In this document: positions 1 through 7,879 of the stretch, one piece after another
Position numbering within the stretch: position 1 is the first letter of the stretch
Layout of the letters: each line of letters begins with the position of its first letter
The notes under the pieces: generated by a model
Told to the model about the DNA's origin: nothing
The model's database searches: none
The model's input: the letters and a program-made list of their open reading frames with translations, nothing else
Translations under genes and position numbers: made by a program
Assembly: GCA_900313435.1 (NCBI GenBank)
Contig: OMRF01000368.1
Span: 1-8,450, forward strand
DNA: 8,450 bases
Reading direction: 5' to 3'
Source: an uncultured Lachnospiraceae bacterium
Lineage (GTDB): Bacteria; Bacillota; Clostridia; Lachnospirales; Lachnospiraceae

Positions 1-95
1 AGCGGGATCTTGATCAAAAAGGTCGCCGCGAAGGTAAGCGCCGCGAAAACCGCTGTCATTACTATTCCGTATATTTTTTTTCTGTTCTCGTCCAT
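1..95 (-). CDS. Putative ECF-transporter S component, N-terminal fragment (cut by window edge)
   Basis: Only the first 31 codons are present. The protein starts MDENRKKIYGIVMTAVFAAL and continues TFAATFLIKIP. A short charged N-terminus (residues 2-7) is followed by a hydrophobic segment at about residues 8-28, consistent with a first transmembrane helix. Overlapping A-x-x-x-A spacings (A15/A19/A23) and the ending FLIKIP resemble the first helix of energy-coupling factor S components, the substrate-binding membrane subunits for vitamins and related compounds, where small-residue Ala motifs contact the EcfT subunit. That is family knowledge; the substrate cannot be told from this fragment. The ATG at 95-93 is chosen because it gives the usual short cytoplasmic lead. 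It has no good Shine-Dalgarno site (only GGTTA close by), and a second ATG at codon 13 (59-57) is a possible alternative. It lies 77 bases after the rpoC stop and immediately after the rpoC terminator, so it is probably a separate transcription unit or a read-through gene. Another small multi-helix membrane protein is not excluded. Confidence 0.55.
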   Translation of the reverse strand, partial: MDENRKKIYGIVMTAVFAALTFAATFLIKIP

Positions 96-105
96 TATTT
101 TAACC

Positions 106-133
106 AAAAAGGGGGACACGCTTTGCGTCCCCC
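106..133 (-). terminator. Intrinsic terminator after rpoC
   Basis: On the minus strand, GGGGGAC (133-127) pairs perfectly with GTCCCCC (117-111), seven base pairs. The stem may extend inward by one or two pairs across an A-C mismatch around a small loop, and is followed directly by five T residues (110-106). It begins 39 bases after the rpoC stop codon. A GC-rich stem with an abutting U-tract is the textbook form of a factor-independent terminator, so it most likely ends the rpoB-rpoC transcript. The next gene's start codon lies only ten bases past the U-tract. Confidence 0.9.
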
Positions 134-172
134 TCCCTTTCAGAAACCAAATCATTATGTCTTATTAAATTG

Positions 173-3100
173 TCAATCCGCAGTCACTGCTGTTTCTTCA
201 CCGGTGCTGACAACTTCGTCATCCTCGTCATCCAGCGCATCATGATAAGTGAAGCTTGTGTTCAGCTCGATATCCCTGTAGCGACGCATACCTGTGCCGG
301 CCGGGATCAGCTTTCCTATGATGACATTTTCCTTCAGACCGATGAGATGATCCACCTTGCCGTTGATCGCGGCTTCGGTAAGAACCCTCGTCGTCTCCTG
401 GAAGGAAGCTGCGGAAAGGAAGGATTCCGTTGCAAGAGAAGCTTTTGTGATACCGAGAAGTACCCTGGTTCCCTCTGCAGGCTCTTTGCCCTCCTTCGTA
501 AGTACCTCATTGTCGTCCTCAAAATCCAGATAATCCACAGAGCTTCCGGGAAGGTAATTTGTATCTCCTGAGTTTTCTATCCTTACCTTTCTCATCATCT
601 GATGGACGATGATCTCAATATGCTTGTCATTGATATCAACACCCTGAAGCCTGTAAACCCTTTGAACCTCACGGATGATATAATCCTGAACCGCACGGAT
701 ACCCTTGATCTTCAGTATGTCATGAGGATCTACCGAACCCTCAGTCAGCTCATCACCGGCTTCGAGAACCTGTCCCTCAGTCACCTTGATCCGGCTTCCA
801 TAAGGAATGGGATATTTCTTTTCCTCGCCGTCCTCATTATTTCTGACATGGATCGTCCTCATCTTCTTGGTCTCTTCGATAGTGACCTCTCCGGGGATCT
901 CGGTAATGATAGCAAGACCTTTCGGCTTTCTTGCTTCAAAAAGCTCCTCGACACGGGGAAGACCTTGTGTGATATCCGATCCTGCGACGCCGCCTGCGTG
1001 GAAAGTACGCATTGTAAGCTGGGTACCGGGCTCACCGATGGACTGTGCCGCGATTATACCTATAGCCTCACCGACCTGAACAGCCTGTCCGGAAGCCATG
1101 TTCGCGCCATAGCACTTCGCGCAGATTCCATCCTTTGATCTGCAGTTTAAGACATTTCTTATCTTCACCCTGGTGATGGGCTCTCCCTTGTCATCCACAC
1201 CGATCGTACAGATCTTTTCAGCGCGAACGGGAGTGATCATGTGGTTCGCCTTTACGATGATGTTGCCATCCTTGTCCTTTATATCGAGGCAGGAGAAACG
1301 TCCCTGAATCCTGTCCTTAAGTCCCTCGATCACAGCCTTTCCGTCGGTGAAGGCTTTGACCCAGGCTCCGGGTATCTCCCTGCCTGTGCCTTCAACGCAG
1401 TCTCTTTCCCTGATGATGAGTTCCTGTGAAACATCTACGAGACGCCTTGTAAGGTAACCGGAATCGGCCGTACGGAGAGCCGTATCCGAAAGACCCTTTC
1501 TTGCTCCGTGAGCCGACATGAAATACTCGAGAACGTCAAGACCCTCACGGAAATTTGATTTGATGGGAAGCTCTATTGTACGTCCGAGCGTATCCGCCAT
1601 CAGACCACGCATACCCGCAAGCTGCTTGATCTGCTTATCGGAGCCTCGGGCTCCGGAGTCAGCCATCATGAAGATATTGTTGTAAGGATCGAGACCCTTG
1701 AGAAGGTCCTCCGTAAGTATCTTGTCGGTCTTTTCCCAGGTAGCGATGACCGCCCTGTAGCGATTCTCCTCTGTCATAAAACCACGTCTGAACTCTGCCG
1801 TGATCTTATCCACTGCCTCCTCCGCGGCATGTATGAGTTCCTGCTTCTGACCGGGAACCGTCATGTCCGAGATGGAGACCGTCATTGCTGCAAGGGTTGA
1901 ATACTTGTAGCCTATGGACTTTATGTCATCAAGTACCTCAGCAGTCTTTGTGGCGCCGTGCTTCTGCATAACGCGCTCAAGAAGATCCTTCAGATCCTTC
2001 TTCTTCACGAGCTTGTCGACCTCGAGCTTGAGCTCGTTTTCCGGAAGACTCCTGTCAACATAGCCTATGTCCTGAGGAATGACTTCATTGAAAAGGCACC
2101 TTCCAAGAGATGTTTCAATAAGCTGTGAAGCATAAGTCCCGTCAGGGCGTTTCTTCGTAAAACGGATCTTGATCTTTGACTGCAGGGTAATGGACTTGTT
2201 TTCCTTGGCGAGTATGGCCTCGTTTACGGAATTAAAGACTTTTCCCTCTCCGGGTTCACCGTCTCTCTGCTGAGTCAGATAATAGATCCCGAGGACCATA
2301 TCCTGTGAAGGTACGGCCACAACTCCGCCATCCGAAGGCTTCAGGAGGTTGTTGGGCGAAAGCAGCATGAAACGGCACTCTGCCTGCGCCTCCTCTGTCA
2401 GCGGGAGGTGGGCAGCCATCTGATCCCCGTCGAAGTCGGCATTGTAAGCCGCGCATACGAGGGGATGAAGCTTTATAGCCTTTCCTTCTACAAGGATTGG
2501 CTCGAAAGCCTGAATACCGAGACGATGGAGTGTAGGAGCACGGTTAAGCATCACGGGATGCTCTTTGATGACCTTTTCAAGGATATCCCAGACATCAGTT
2601 TCAACACGCTCTACCATCTTCTTGGCGGACTTGATATTATGAGCCTTTCCAAGAGCTACAAGCTCCTTCATAACAAAGGGCTTGAAAAGTTCGAGAGCCA
2701 TGGGCTTCGGAAGACCGCACTGCCATATCTTGAGCTCCGGTCCTATACAGATAACCGAACGCCCTGAGTAATCGACTCGCTTTCCGAGAAGGTTCTGCCT
2801 GAAGCGTCCGCTCTTTCCCTTCAGCATATCTGAAAGGGACTTGAGAGGTCTGTTTCCGGGGCCTGTAACGGGACGTCCGCGACGACCGTTGTCAATGAGC
2901 GCGTCTACTGCCTCCTGCAGCATCCTCTTTTCATTTCTTACGATAATGTCGGGAGCTCCGAGATCCAGGAGTCTCCTCAGACGATTGTTCCTGTTGATGA
3001 TCCTTCTGTAAAGGTCATTCAGATCGCTGGTCGCAAACCTTCCGCCATCGAGTTGTACCATAGGTCGAAGATCCGGAGGAATGACGGGAATGACATTCAA

Positions 3101-3817
3101 TATCATCCATTCCGGTCTGTTCCCTGACTTTCTGAAGGCTTCGACAACCTCAAGCCTTTTCAATATACGGAGTCTCTTCTGTCCGCTTGATTTTTCAAGT
3201 TCCTCGGAAAGCTCTGTAAATTCCTTTTCCAGATCCACCGCGGAAAGAAGCTCCTGAACTGATTCCGCCCCCATTCCAGCGCGGAAGGCGCTGGCACCAT
3301 ACTGGTCGCAGGCCTCCTGATACTCAGCCTCTGAAAGCACCTGCTTGTAGTGAAGATCAGTGGTGTCGCCCGCATCCAGAACTATATAGGATGCGAAGTA
3401 TAAAACCCTCTCAAGTGTCTTAGGGCTTATGTCAAGTATGAGTCCCATCCTTGAAGGAATGCCTTTGAAATACCAGATATGTGAGACAGGAGCCGCAAGC
3501 TCGATATGCCCCATCCTCTCACGGCGGACGGAGGCCTTTGTGACCTCAACTCCGCAGCGGTCGCATACAACGCCCTTGTAGCGTATCTTCTTGTATTTTC
3601 CGCAGTGACACTCCCAATCCTTGGTAGGTCCGAATATCTTCTCACAGAAAAGCCCGTCCTTCTCAGGCTTCAAGGTACGATAATTGATGGTCTCGGGTTT
3701 TTTTACCTCACCGTATGACCATTCCCTGATCTTTTCGGGAGAAGCAAGACCGATCTGGATGGCGTCAAAATCCACATTTGACGTTTCTCTTCTGCCTGAA
3801 TCATTCAATCTCGACAC
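173..3817 (-). CDS. rpoC: DNA-directed RNA polymerase subunit beta'
   Basis: This is the 1214-residue largest subunit of RNA polymerase, which carries the catalytic Mg2+ site. The zinc-binding domain has C70, C72, C85 and C88. The GKRVDYSGRSV segment (345-355) precedes the catalytic loop NADFDGDQM (459-467), with the three metal-binding aspartates D461, D463 and D465. The bridge helix covers about 761-797 (YFMSAHGARKGLSDTALRTA within it). The second zinc site uses C807, C892, C899 and C902. The trigger loop contains LTMRTFHAGG, with M936 and H940 at the positions that contact the incoming nucleotide. It has no large insertion before QGLPRVEELFEARKP, as in Gram-positive enzymes. Length is normal for Bacillota. 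The C-terminus ends in an acidic stretch (ten Asp/Glu between 1193 and 1214). The start is GTG (3817-3815), seven bases after a perfect AGGAGG. rpoC follows rpoB with a 12-base gap and is followed by an intrinsic terminator. No frameshift or missing key residue is visible. Confidence 0.98.
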   Translation of the reverse strand: MSRLNDSGRRETSNVDFDAIQIGLASPEKIREWSYGEVKKPETINYRTLKPEKDGLFCEKIFGPTKDWECHCGKYKKIRYKGVVCDRCGVEVTKASVRRERMGHIELAAPVSHIWYFKGIPSRMGLILDISPKTLERVLYFASYIVLDAGDTTDLHYKQVLSEAEYQEACDQYGASAFRAGMGAESVQELLSAVDLEKEFTELSEELEKSSGQKRLRILKRLEVVEAFRKSGNRPEWMILNVIPVIPPDLRPMVQLDGGRFATSDLNDLYRRIINRNNRLRRLLDLGAPDIIVRNEKRMLQEAVDALIDNGRRGRPVTGPGNRPLKSLSDMLKGKSGRFRQNLLGKRVDYSGRSVICIGPELKIWQCGLPKPMALELFKPFVMKELVALGKAHNIKSAKKMVERVETDVWDILEKVIKEHPVMLNRAPTLHRLGIQAFEPILVEGKAIKLHPLVCAAYNADFDGDQMAAHLPLTEEAQAECRFMLLSPNNLLKPSDGGVVAVPSQDMVLGIYYLTQQRDGEPGEGKVFNSVNEAILAKENKSITLQSKIKIRFTKKRPDGTYASQLIETSLGRCLFNEVIPQDIGYVDRSLPENELKLEVDKLVKKKDLKDLLERVMQKHGATKTAEVLDDIKSIGYKYSTLAAMTVSISDMTVPGQKQELIHAAEEAVDKITAEFRRGFMTEENRYRAVIATWEKTDKILTEDLLKGLDPYNNIFMMADSGARGSDKQIKQLAGMRGLMADTLGRTIELPIKSNFREGLDVLEYFMSAHGARKGLSDTALRTADSGYLTRRLVDVSQELIIRERDCVEGTGREIPGAWVKAFTDGKAVIEGLKDRIQGRFSCLDIKDKDGNIIVKANHMITPVRAEKICTIGVDDKGEPITRVKIRNVLNCRSKDGICAKCYGANMASGQAVQVGEAIGIIAAQSIGEPGTQLTMRTFHAGGVAGSDITQGLPRVEELFEARKPKGLAIITEIPGEVTIEETKKMRTIHVRNNEDGEEKKYPIPYGSRIKVTEGQVLEAGDELTEGSVDPHDILKIKGIRAVQDYIIREVQRVYRLQGVDINDKHIEIIVHQMMRKVRIENSGDTNYLPGSSVDYLDFEDDNEVLTKEGKEPAEGTRVLLGITKASLATESFLSAASFQETTRVLTEAAINGKVDHLIGLKENVIIGKLIPAGTGMRRYRDIELNTSFTYHDALDDEDDEVVSTGEETAVTAD

Positions 3818-3824
3818 GGCTTAA

Positions 3825-3830
3825 CCTCCT
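3825..3830 (-). promoter_or_regulatory. Shine-Dalgarno site of rpoC, overlapping the rpoB stop
   Basis: On the minus strand the rpoB stop TAA (3832-3830) runs straight into GGAGG, giving TAAGGAGGTTAAGCC before the GTG start. AGGAGG (3830-3825) is a full anti-16S match with seven bases to the start codon. This fixes the GTG at 3817 as the rpoC start. It also means ribosomes finishing rpoB stop on the rpoC binding site, which favours coupled translation and roughly equal beta and beta' synthesis. Confidence 0.9.
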
Positions 3831-6800
3831 TACTCTTCCTCGCCATCTCTTCCCGCCATAGCCATAGCGGAAAGGAGAGCGTTGTCATCATCGCCCAGGG
3901 AATCCTTCGCGTCAACATCGAAGTCATCGTCATCGGAATCCTCCGACTCCTCTTCGAGATCCTCGAGTGACTCCGTATCGTCATTCCATTCCTGCTTTGA
4001 AAATCCGGCCTTCTCAAAATTCTCGCTGGATTCAAAAGCAGAGAACCTGTCGCCCTGAAGCAGGGAATTGATATTTGTATTGCCGTAATCGGAAGCCTCC
4101 ATGAGTTTGACTTCGTGATCGTCACGGTCAAGAAGCTTTACGTCCAGAGCCAGTGACTGAAGCTCCTTCAAAAGGACCTTGAAGGACTCGGGAGTTCCGG
4201 GTGAAGGGATATTTCCGCCCTTTATTATTGCTTCATAGGTCTTCACACGGCCCACCACATCATCGGATTTGACCGTAAGTATCTCCTGAAGGGTGTAAGC
4301 GGCACCGTATGCCTCCAGCGCCCAAACTTCCATTTCTCCGAATCTCTGTCCGCCGAACTGCGCCTTTCCGCCGAGAGGCTGCTGTGTGACGAGAGAGTAA
4401 GGACCGGTAGAACGGGCATGGATCTTGTCGTCAACCATGTGATGAAGCTTCAGATAATGCATGTGTCCTATGGTAACGGGAGAATCGAAATCCTCGCCGG
4501 TACGTCCGTCGCGGAGCTGTACCTTTCCGTCACGGCTGATGGGAACACCTTCCCATTCCTTCTTGTGATCAAGATGCTCCTCGAGATACTTAAGGACCTC
4601 ATCTGAAACCTGTCCCTCATACTTCTTCTTGAAATCTGCCCAGTCAGTATTGGCGTAATCGTTTGCCATCTCAAGAAGATCCTGAATGTCTTTTTCATTC
4701 GCCCCGTCGAATATGGGAGTCTCGATATTGAAGCCCAGAACCTTTGCCGCGAGAGAAAGATGGATCTCGAGAACCTGTCCTATATTCATTCGTGAAGGCA
4801 CGCCAAGAGGGTTCAACACTATATCGAGAGGACGTCCGTTGGGAAGGTAAGGCATATCCTCAACGGGAAGCACTCTTGAAACGACACCCTTGTTTCCGTG
4901 GCGGCCGGCCATCTTGTCGCCCGCCTGTATCTTTCTCTTCTGCGCGATATAGACCCTGACGGTCTTGTTCACTCCGGGAGGCAGCTCATCGCCATTCTCC
5001 CTCGTAAATACCTTCGCGTCGACAACTATTCCGAATTCACCGTGAGGAACCTTGAGGGATGTATCCCTGACCTCTCTCGCCTTCTCACCGAATATCGCGC
5101 GAAGAAGCCTTTCCTCAGCAGTAAGCTCCGTCTCACCCTTCGGTGTTACCTTTCCGACAAGGACGTCACCTGCACGGACTTCGGCGCCTATTCTGATCAC
5201 TCCGTTCTCGTCAAGATCCTTCAGGCCCTCATCTCCCACACCGGGAACATCACGGGTAATCTCCTCTGCACCAAGCTTTGTATCGCGGGCATCCGTCTCA
5301 TACTCTTCGAGATTGATAGATGTATAAACGTCATTCTGGACGAGCTTTTCGGAGATAAGTACCGCATCCTCGTAGTTGTAGCCTTCCCATGTCATGAAGC
5401 CGATGAGCGGGTTCTTTCCAAGACCAAGCTCACCTCCGGCGGTTGAGGGGCCGTCTGCAATGACTTCACCCTCCTCCACATGATCTCCGTTACTTACTAT
5501 AACCCTCTGGTTGTAGCAGTTGGACTGGTTCGAGCGCTCGTATTTCGTGATCGTATACTCTTCTTTTTCACCGTTGTCGTCACGCTTTACAACGACCTTT
5601 GTGGCATCGGCCGAAAGCACCGTTCCCGAATGTCTGCACACAACGCAGACACCGGAATCCACCGCAGTCTTCCCTTCCATGGAGGTACCTACTACGGGAG
5701 CCTCCGTTGTAAGGAGCGGAACTGCCTGCCTCTGCATGTTCGACCCCATCAGGGCGCGGTTCGCGTCGTCGTTCTGAAGGAAGGGGATGAGCGATGTCGC
5801 CACGGAGAATACCATCCTCGGGGAAACGTCCATATATTCAAACATGGAACGGGGATATTCCTGGGTCTCGTCACGATAACGTCCGGAAACAGACTTTCTC
5901 AGGAAATGTCCCTCGCTGTCCAGCTTCTCGTTCGCCTGCGCCACATGAAGATCATCCTCTTCATCAGCCGTCATGTAAACGACCTCATCGGTAACCCTGG
6001 GATTTTCAGGATCGCTCCTGTCAATCTTTCTGTAAGGTGCCTCCACAAAGCCGTATTCATTGATCCTCGCATAGGTAGCAAGAGAATTGATAAGACCAAT
6101 GTTCGGACCTTCTGGTGTCTCAATGGGGCACATTCTCCCGTAATGAGAATAATGCACGTCGCGGACCTCAAATCCGGCACGATCCCTGGAAAGACCTCCG
6201 GGGCCAAGGGCTGAAAGCCTTCTCTTGTGGGTAAGCTCACCCAGAGGATTCGTCTGATCCATGAACTGGGAGAGCTGGGAAGAACCGAAGAATTCCTTCA
6301 CAGCAGCCGTCACGGGCTTGATATTGATGAGGGACTGGGCTGTGATCACATTCTGATCCTGAGTCGTCATCCTCTCACGTACCACTCTCTCCATCCTGGA
6401 AAGACCGATCCTGTACTGATTCTGAAGAAGCTCGCCGACCGAACGGATACGGCGGTTTCCGAGGTGGTCGATATCATCTTTGTTCCCGGCGCCCCATTCA
6501 AGATGCATGAGGTAGTTGACGGAGGCAAAGATGTCTTCCCTAGTGATATGCTTCGGAACGAGATCGTTCCTGTTCTTTTTCAGAGCTTCAAAAAGGTCCT
6601 CTTTCTTTGTCTCATCAAGTATCTGGCGAAGAACGGGATAATAGACAAGTCCCTTTATCCCAAGCTCTTCGGTGTCAAAATCAACGAAACTGCTGAGATC
6701 GACCATCATATTGGAAAGGATCTTTGTGTTTCTCTCCTCTGTCTGGATCACGACATAGGGGATACCGAGATTCTGTATCTTGTCGGCAAGTTCCCTGTCC

Positions 6801-7762
6801 ACAACAGTTCCTGCAGAAGCGACTATCTCACCTGTCTCCTCGTCGATAACATCCTCCGCGAGGGCATGCCCTGAAAGTCTGTTCCTGAAGGAAAGCTTTT
6901 TGTTGAACTTATAGCGTCCAACCTTAGCGAGATCATATCTCCTCGGATCAAAGAACATCGCCGTGATGAGGCTCTCCGCCGAATCAACTGCAAGAGGCTC
7001 GCCCGGTCTTATCTTTTTGTAAAGTTCAAGCAGACCTCTCTCGTAAGAACCGGCAGGCTCCGCCTCTGTGATCGACGGATCCTTCTCAAGAGAAGCCAGT
7101 ATCTTCGGCTCTTCGCCGAAAGTATCTAATATCTCCTGCGTAGTACCAAGTCCAAGAGCTCGAAGGAGGACCGTAACGGGAACCTTCCTTGTCCTGTCTA
7201 CGCGAACGAAAAAGACATCGGAGCCGTCTGTCTCGTACTCGAGCCATGCACCCCTGTTGGGAATTACGGTGCATGAAAACAGCCGCTTTCCTGTCTTGTC
7301 GTGATCTATTCCATAATATATCCCGGGGGATCTCACGAGCTGAGAAACGATGACTCTCTCGGCACCATTAATGACAAAGGTACCCGTCTCAGTCATCAGA
7401 GGCAGGTCGCCCATGAATATCTCATGCCTTACGGTTTCATCGGTATCCTTGTTGTAAAGCTCGACTGACACCTTAAGAGGAGCCGCGTATGTCGCGTCTC
7501 TTGCTTTACATTCGGGGATCGAATACTTGACCTCGTCCCTGCACAACTTGAAATCAGTGAATTTGAGAGAGAGATGACCGCTGTAATCGGTGATCGGTGA
7601 AATATCGTCAAAGGCCTCCTTCAGACCTTCATCCAGGAACCACTGATATGAGCTTTTCTGAACATCGATGAAGTTCGGCATCGAGAGAACCTCTCTTTGA
7701 GAGGCATAGCTCATCCGGATTCCTTTTCCGGCTTTCACCGGACGTATCCTGTTTTTTTCCAT
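3830..7762 (-). CDS. rpoB: DNA-directed RNA polymerase subunit beta
   Basis: This is the 1310-residue beta subunit, which with beta' forms the DNA cleft and binds rifampicin. The N-terminal protrusion and lobes cover about 1-480. The rifampicin-region motif GSSQLSQFMDQTNPLGELTH begins at residue 493 and continues KRRLSALGPGGL to 524. Next come RDVHYSHYGRMCPIETPEGP (534-553), GYNYEDAVLISE (794-805) and GDKMAGRHGNKG (948-959), whose K950 and K958 match the active-centre lysines. The C-terminal clamp segment contains GGKAQFGGQRFGEMEVWALE (1131-1150). It is longer than Bacillus subtilis RpoB (1193 residues). Part of the excess is an acidic tail at 1261-1310, with 24 Asp/Glu and only two basic residues. 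The ATG at 7762 is preferred because MEKNRIRPV is the conserved-looking start and has AAAGG nine bases upstream; an in-frame TTG at 7810 would add 16 unconvincing residues. A promoter, leader and preceding terminator separate it from rplL, and its stop overlaps the rpoC ribosome binding site. Confidence 0.98.
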   Translation of the reverse strand: MEKNRIRPVKAGKGIRMSYASQREVLSMPNFIDVQKSSYQWFLDEGLKEAFDDISPITDYSGHLSLKFTDFKLCRDEVKYSIPECKARDATYAAPLKVSVELYNKDTDETVRHEIFMGDLPLMTETGTFVINGAERVIVSQLVRSPGIYYGIDHDKTGKRLFSCTVIPNRGAWLEYETDGSDVFFVRVDRTRKVPVTVLLRALGLGTTQEILDTFGEEPKILASLEKDPSITEAEPAGSYERGLLELYKKIRPGEPLAVDSAESLITAMFFDPRRYDLAKVGRYKFNKKLSFRNRLSGHALAEDVIDEETGEIVASAGTVVDRELADKIQNLGIPYVVIQTEERNTKILSNMMVDLSSFVDFDTEELGIKGLVYYPVLRQILDETKKEDLFEALKKNRNDLVPKHITREDIFASVNYLMHLEWGAGNKDDIDHLGNRRIRSVGELLQNQYRIGLSRMERVVRERMTTQDQNVITAQSLINIKPVTAAVKEFFGSSQLSQFMDQTNPLGELTHKRRLSALGPGGLSRDRAGFEVRDVHYSHYGRMCPIETPEGPNIGLINSLATYARINEYGFVEAPYRKIDRSDPENPRVTDEVVYMTADEEDDLHVAQANEKLDSEGHFLRKSVSGRYRDETQEYPRSMFEYMDVSPRMVFSVATSLIPFLQNDDANRALMGSNMQRQAVPLLTTEAPVVGTSMEGKTAVDSGVCVVCRHSGTVLSADATKVVVKRDDNGEKEEYTITKYERSNQSNCYNQRVIVSNGDHVEEGEVIADGPSTAGGELGLGKNPLIGFMTWEGYNYEDAVLISEKLVQNDVYTSINLEEYETDARDTKLGAEEITRDVPGVGDEGLKDLDENGVIRIGAEVRAGDVLVGKVTPKGETELTAEERLLRAIFGEKAREVRDTSLKVPHGEFGIVVDAKVFTRENGDELPPGVNKTVRVYIAQKRKIQAGDKMAGRHGNKGVVSRVLPVEDMPYLPNGRPLDIVLNPLGVPSRMNIGQVLEIHLSLAAKVLGFNIETPIFDGANEKDIQDLLEMANDYANTDWADFKKKYEGQVSDEVLKYLEEHLDHKKEWEGVPISRDGKVQLRDGRTGEDFDSPVTIGHMHYLKLHHMVDDKIHARSTGPYSLVTQQPLGGKAQFGGQRFGEMEVWALEAYGAAYTLQEILTVKSDDVVGRVKTYEAIIKGGNIPSPGTPESFKVLLKELQSLALDVKLLDRDDHEVKLMEASDYGNTNINSLLQGDRFSAFESSENFEKAGFSKQEWNDDTESLEDLEEESEDSDDDDFDVDAKDSLGDDDNALLSAMAMAGRDGEEE

Positions 7763-7771
7763 GTACACACA

Positions 7772-7776
7772 CCTTT
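7772..7776 (-). promoter_or_regulatory. Shine-Dalgarno site of rpoB, within a palindrome
   Basis: AAAGG (7776-7772 on the minus strand) lies nine bases before the ATG at 7762 and decides the start. The site falls partly inside the perfect ten-base palindrome CTTTCGAAAG (7773-7782). That palindrome could fold into a short hairpin (CUU/AAG around UCGA, extended only by wobble pairs) covering the binding site. The match to the anti-Shine-Dalgarno sequence is only moderate compared with rpoC and rplL. Confidence 0.75.
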
Positions 7777-7800
7777 CGAAAGACAGTCCGCTACAGCTTC

Positions 7801-7862
7801 GGGGAGACAACGATATGCTGACTCAAAAAATCAGAGCACGGCAAAAAGAGCATAGTTGCCCC
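7801..7862 (-). other. Structured 5' leader of the rpoB transcript
   Basis: The predicted rpoB leader contains a long-range stem. In mRNA order, GGGG-CAAC-UAUG (7862-7851) can pair with CAUA (7817-7814), then GUUG (7811-7808), then CCCC (7804-7801), twelve pairs in all, with bulges of two (7813-7812) and three (7807-7805) bases on the 3' side. The enclosed 33 bases include two U-runs and a possible inner CUGA/UCAG hairpin. The GGCAA inside the 5' arm can instead pair locally with UUGCC (7844-7840), so two exclusive folds are possible. I do not recognise it as a known leader family. It could be a stabilising or translational-control structure, or fortuitous pairing. Confidence 0.45.
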
Positions 7863-7879
7863 ACAAAAGCGCAAACTAC

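Noticed and set aside
154..176. Perfect TTGACA (-35 like) on the rpoC stop codon with CATAAT downstream
   Set aside because: The two boxes are only 11 bases apart, too short for a sigma-A promoter. At 16-18 bases spacing there is no acceptable -10 box. Any transcript would also run straight into the terminator at 133-106.
3805..4131. Minus-strand frame of 108 codons across the rpoB-rpoC junction
   Set aside because: It is an out-of-frame reading of the acidic rpoB tail, with a basic low-complexity translation. Both rpoB and rpoC are intact in their own frames there.
5480..6214. Plus-strand open frame of 244 codons opposite rpoB
   Set aside because: It lies entirely antisense to conserved rpoB codons, its translation resembles no family I know, and no ribosome binding site or promoter supports it. 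The same applies to the plus-strand frames at 6227-6874, 4898-5446, 602-1138 and 170-571.
7763..7810. Longer rpoB from a TTG at 7810 adding 16 residues
   Set aside because: The extra residues (MSPRSCSGLSFERCVY) do not look like RpoB, the TTG has no ribosome binding site, and the ATG at 7762 has one at good spacing.
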